From: Sanghuangporus weigelae
Lineage: Eukaryota > Basidiomycota > Agaricomycetes > Hymenochaetales > Hymenochaetaceae
Assembly: GCA_033182465.1 (NCBI GenBank)
Contig: CP137329.1
Coordinates: 1,587,261 to 1,651,260 of the forward strand
Direction of reading: 5' to 3'
DNA: 64,000 bases
Of this stretch, positions 63,105-64,000 are shown in pieces. The translations under genes and the position numbers were made by a program. The notes beneath the pieces were generated by a model. It saw nothing but the letters and a program-made list of their open reading frames with translations, made no database searches and was not told the DNA's origin. Within the stretch, counting starts at the first letter, position 1; each line of letters starts with the position of its first letter.

Positions 63105-63828
63105 AATGCATAAATCGGACACTCGGTAGGGATACTATGCAGAAACCAAGATACAATATGTGCAATGTATGTTACTGTAATAACAATATGAGGTCAGATC
63201 TGAATATTATAATCGTGATATCATTCTCTTTTTGGATTAAAATTTTGTGCAGAATAGAATGCTTACATGCATGAATCAACCACCTGATAGCAATATTATG
63301 CAGAAACTGAGATATAATACATGCGAAAGATACTACTGCAATAACATTACAAGTTCAGCACAGAATATAATGAGAGTGGTACTATTCTCTTTGCATTAAA
63401 AATTAGTGTGGAATAGGATGCTTACATGAATCAATTGGACACCCAGTAGCAATACTATTCAGAAACCGAATTACGACACATGCTATACATGTTACTACAG
63501 TAATAATACGAGTTTAACTTGAAATGCTATGAGAGTAGTACTATTCTGTTTATATTGAAAATTAATGTAGAATAGAATAGTTACATGTATAAATCAACCA
63601 CTTGTTAGTAATAATATACAGAAACAGAGATTTAAATTATACAATTTGTATTACTGCAATAACAAAATTGACAACCCGATAGTGATACTGTGTAGAACTT
63701 GAAATATCAGTATGAGTCAGCAGATATGATGTAATCCGCAGTATGTGTTAGTAATGTAATATAAGAAGAGACACCCGAAAATTAGAGTGGAATAGAGTAT
63801 TTACATGCATAAATTAGTTATTTGATAA
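63105..63828. repeat. AT-rich subtelomeric repeat, period about 160 bp
   Basis: Similar lines recur at about 63,107, 63,268, 63,426 and 63,588: CATGAATCAACCACCTGATAG, then CAGAAAC(T/C)GAGATA, ACTGCAATAACA, and GAGAGTAGTACTATTCTCTTT followed by TGTGGAATAGGATGCTTACATG. A degenerate further copy ends near 63,825. Copies are diverged by substitutions and small indels. It directly abuts the telomere repeats, as subtelomeric satellites do. No coding frame. Confidence 0.8.
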
Positions 63829-64000
63829 GGCTTTAGGGTTAGGGTTAGGCTTTAGGGTTAGGCTTTAGGGTTAGGCTTTAGGGTTAGGCTTTAGGCTTAG
63901 GGTTAGGCTTAGGGTTAGGCTTTAGGGTTAGGCTTAGGGTTAGGCTTAGGGTTAGGCTTAGGGTTAGGGTTAGGCTTAGGGTTAGGCTTAGGGTTAGGGT
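63829..64000 (+). repeat. Telomeric repeat tract, mixed TTAGGG/TTAGGC
   Basis: Runs to the last base of the window. Units are TTAGGG interspersed with TTAGGC and TTTAGGG (for example GGCTTTAGGGTTAGGC). The G-rich strand reads 5' to 3' toward the end, correct for a right chromosome terminus. The variant units fit the proximal part of a telomere. The remaining pure TTAGGG, if any, would lie beyond the window. Confidence 0.93.

Overview
The window is the right-hand end of a chromosome from a filamentous basidiomycete, most likely an Agaricomycete. It closes with about 170 bp of TTAGGG/TTAGGC telomere-type repeats in the orientation of a right chromosome end. Host genes are rich in 48-96 nt spliceosomal introns. 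A DUF6533-type membrane protein, a fungal HNH nuclease and a PA-clan peptidase-like protein of a kind common in mushroom-forming fungi fit this placement. All identifications are by eye from motifs, without database searches.

Region 1 (1-14.8 kb) is ordinary host DNA. It holds a 4-exon Ser-rich 1,419-aa protein (+), a small TA-flanked inverted-repeat element, a DEDDy-type 3'-5' exonuclease with a C-terminal Cys motif and an apparent frameshift (+), a single-pass membrane protein (-) and a multi-exon DUF6533 membrane protein (-). Region 2 (14,784-21,729) is a complete Ty1/copia element with 154-bp LTRs differing at one position. It is dead: two in-frame TGA codons plus a 1,036-bp DNA element inserted in the integrase. 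Region 3 (22,150-25,686) is the intact CSE1/exportin-2 gene, 11 exons, 1,006 aa, with a GC-AG intron.

Region 4 (25.7-49.7 kb) is a nest of transposons that target-site duplications resolve layer by layer. A foldback element with 519-bp inverted arms (TA flanks, 25,736-42,034) was hit by a roughly 3-kb LTR-like sequence (duplication GAATC). That was hit by a young 12.2-kb Ty3/gypsy chromovirus (duplication AACGC). The gypsy element has identical-length 1,539-bp LTRs each carrying an open frame, two extra overlapping frames ahead of gag, a gag-pol -1 overlap and a chromodomain. Next comes a second TA-flanked inverted-repeat element (42,037-46,689) that has captured a piece of the RNA polymerase II gene RPB1 and was itself hit by a 2,771-bp insertion (duplication GCGC). 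An HNH nuclease gene and another foldback with a nested TA-flanked element follow.

Region 5 (49.9-63.1 kb) is a subtelomeric mosaic of broken, intron-containing copies of conserved genes: PA-clan peptidase, CSE1 (three pieces), ammonium transporter with a micro-inversion, HIRA, serine carboxypeptidase, hexokinase and SAC3. Introns are retained, so these are DNA-level duplications, not retrocopies. The functional CSE1 source of three of them lies about 26-41 kb away in the same window. Region 6 (63.1-64 kb) is an AT-rich repeat of about 160 bp, then telomere.
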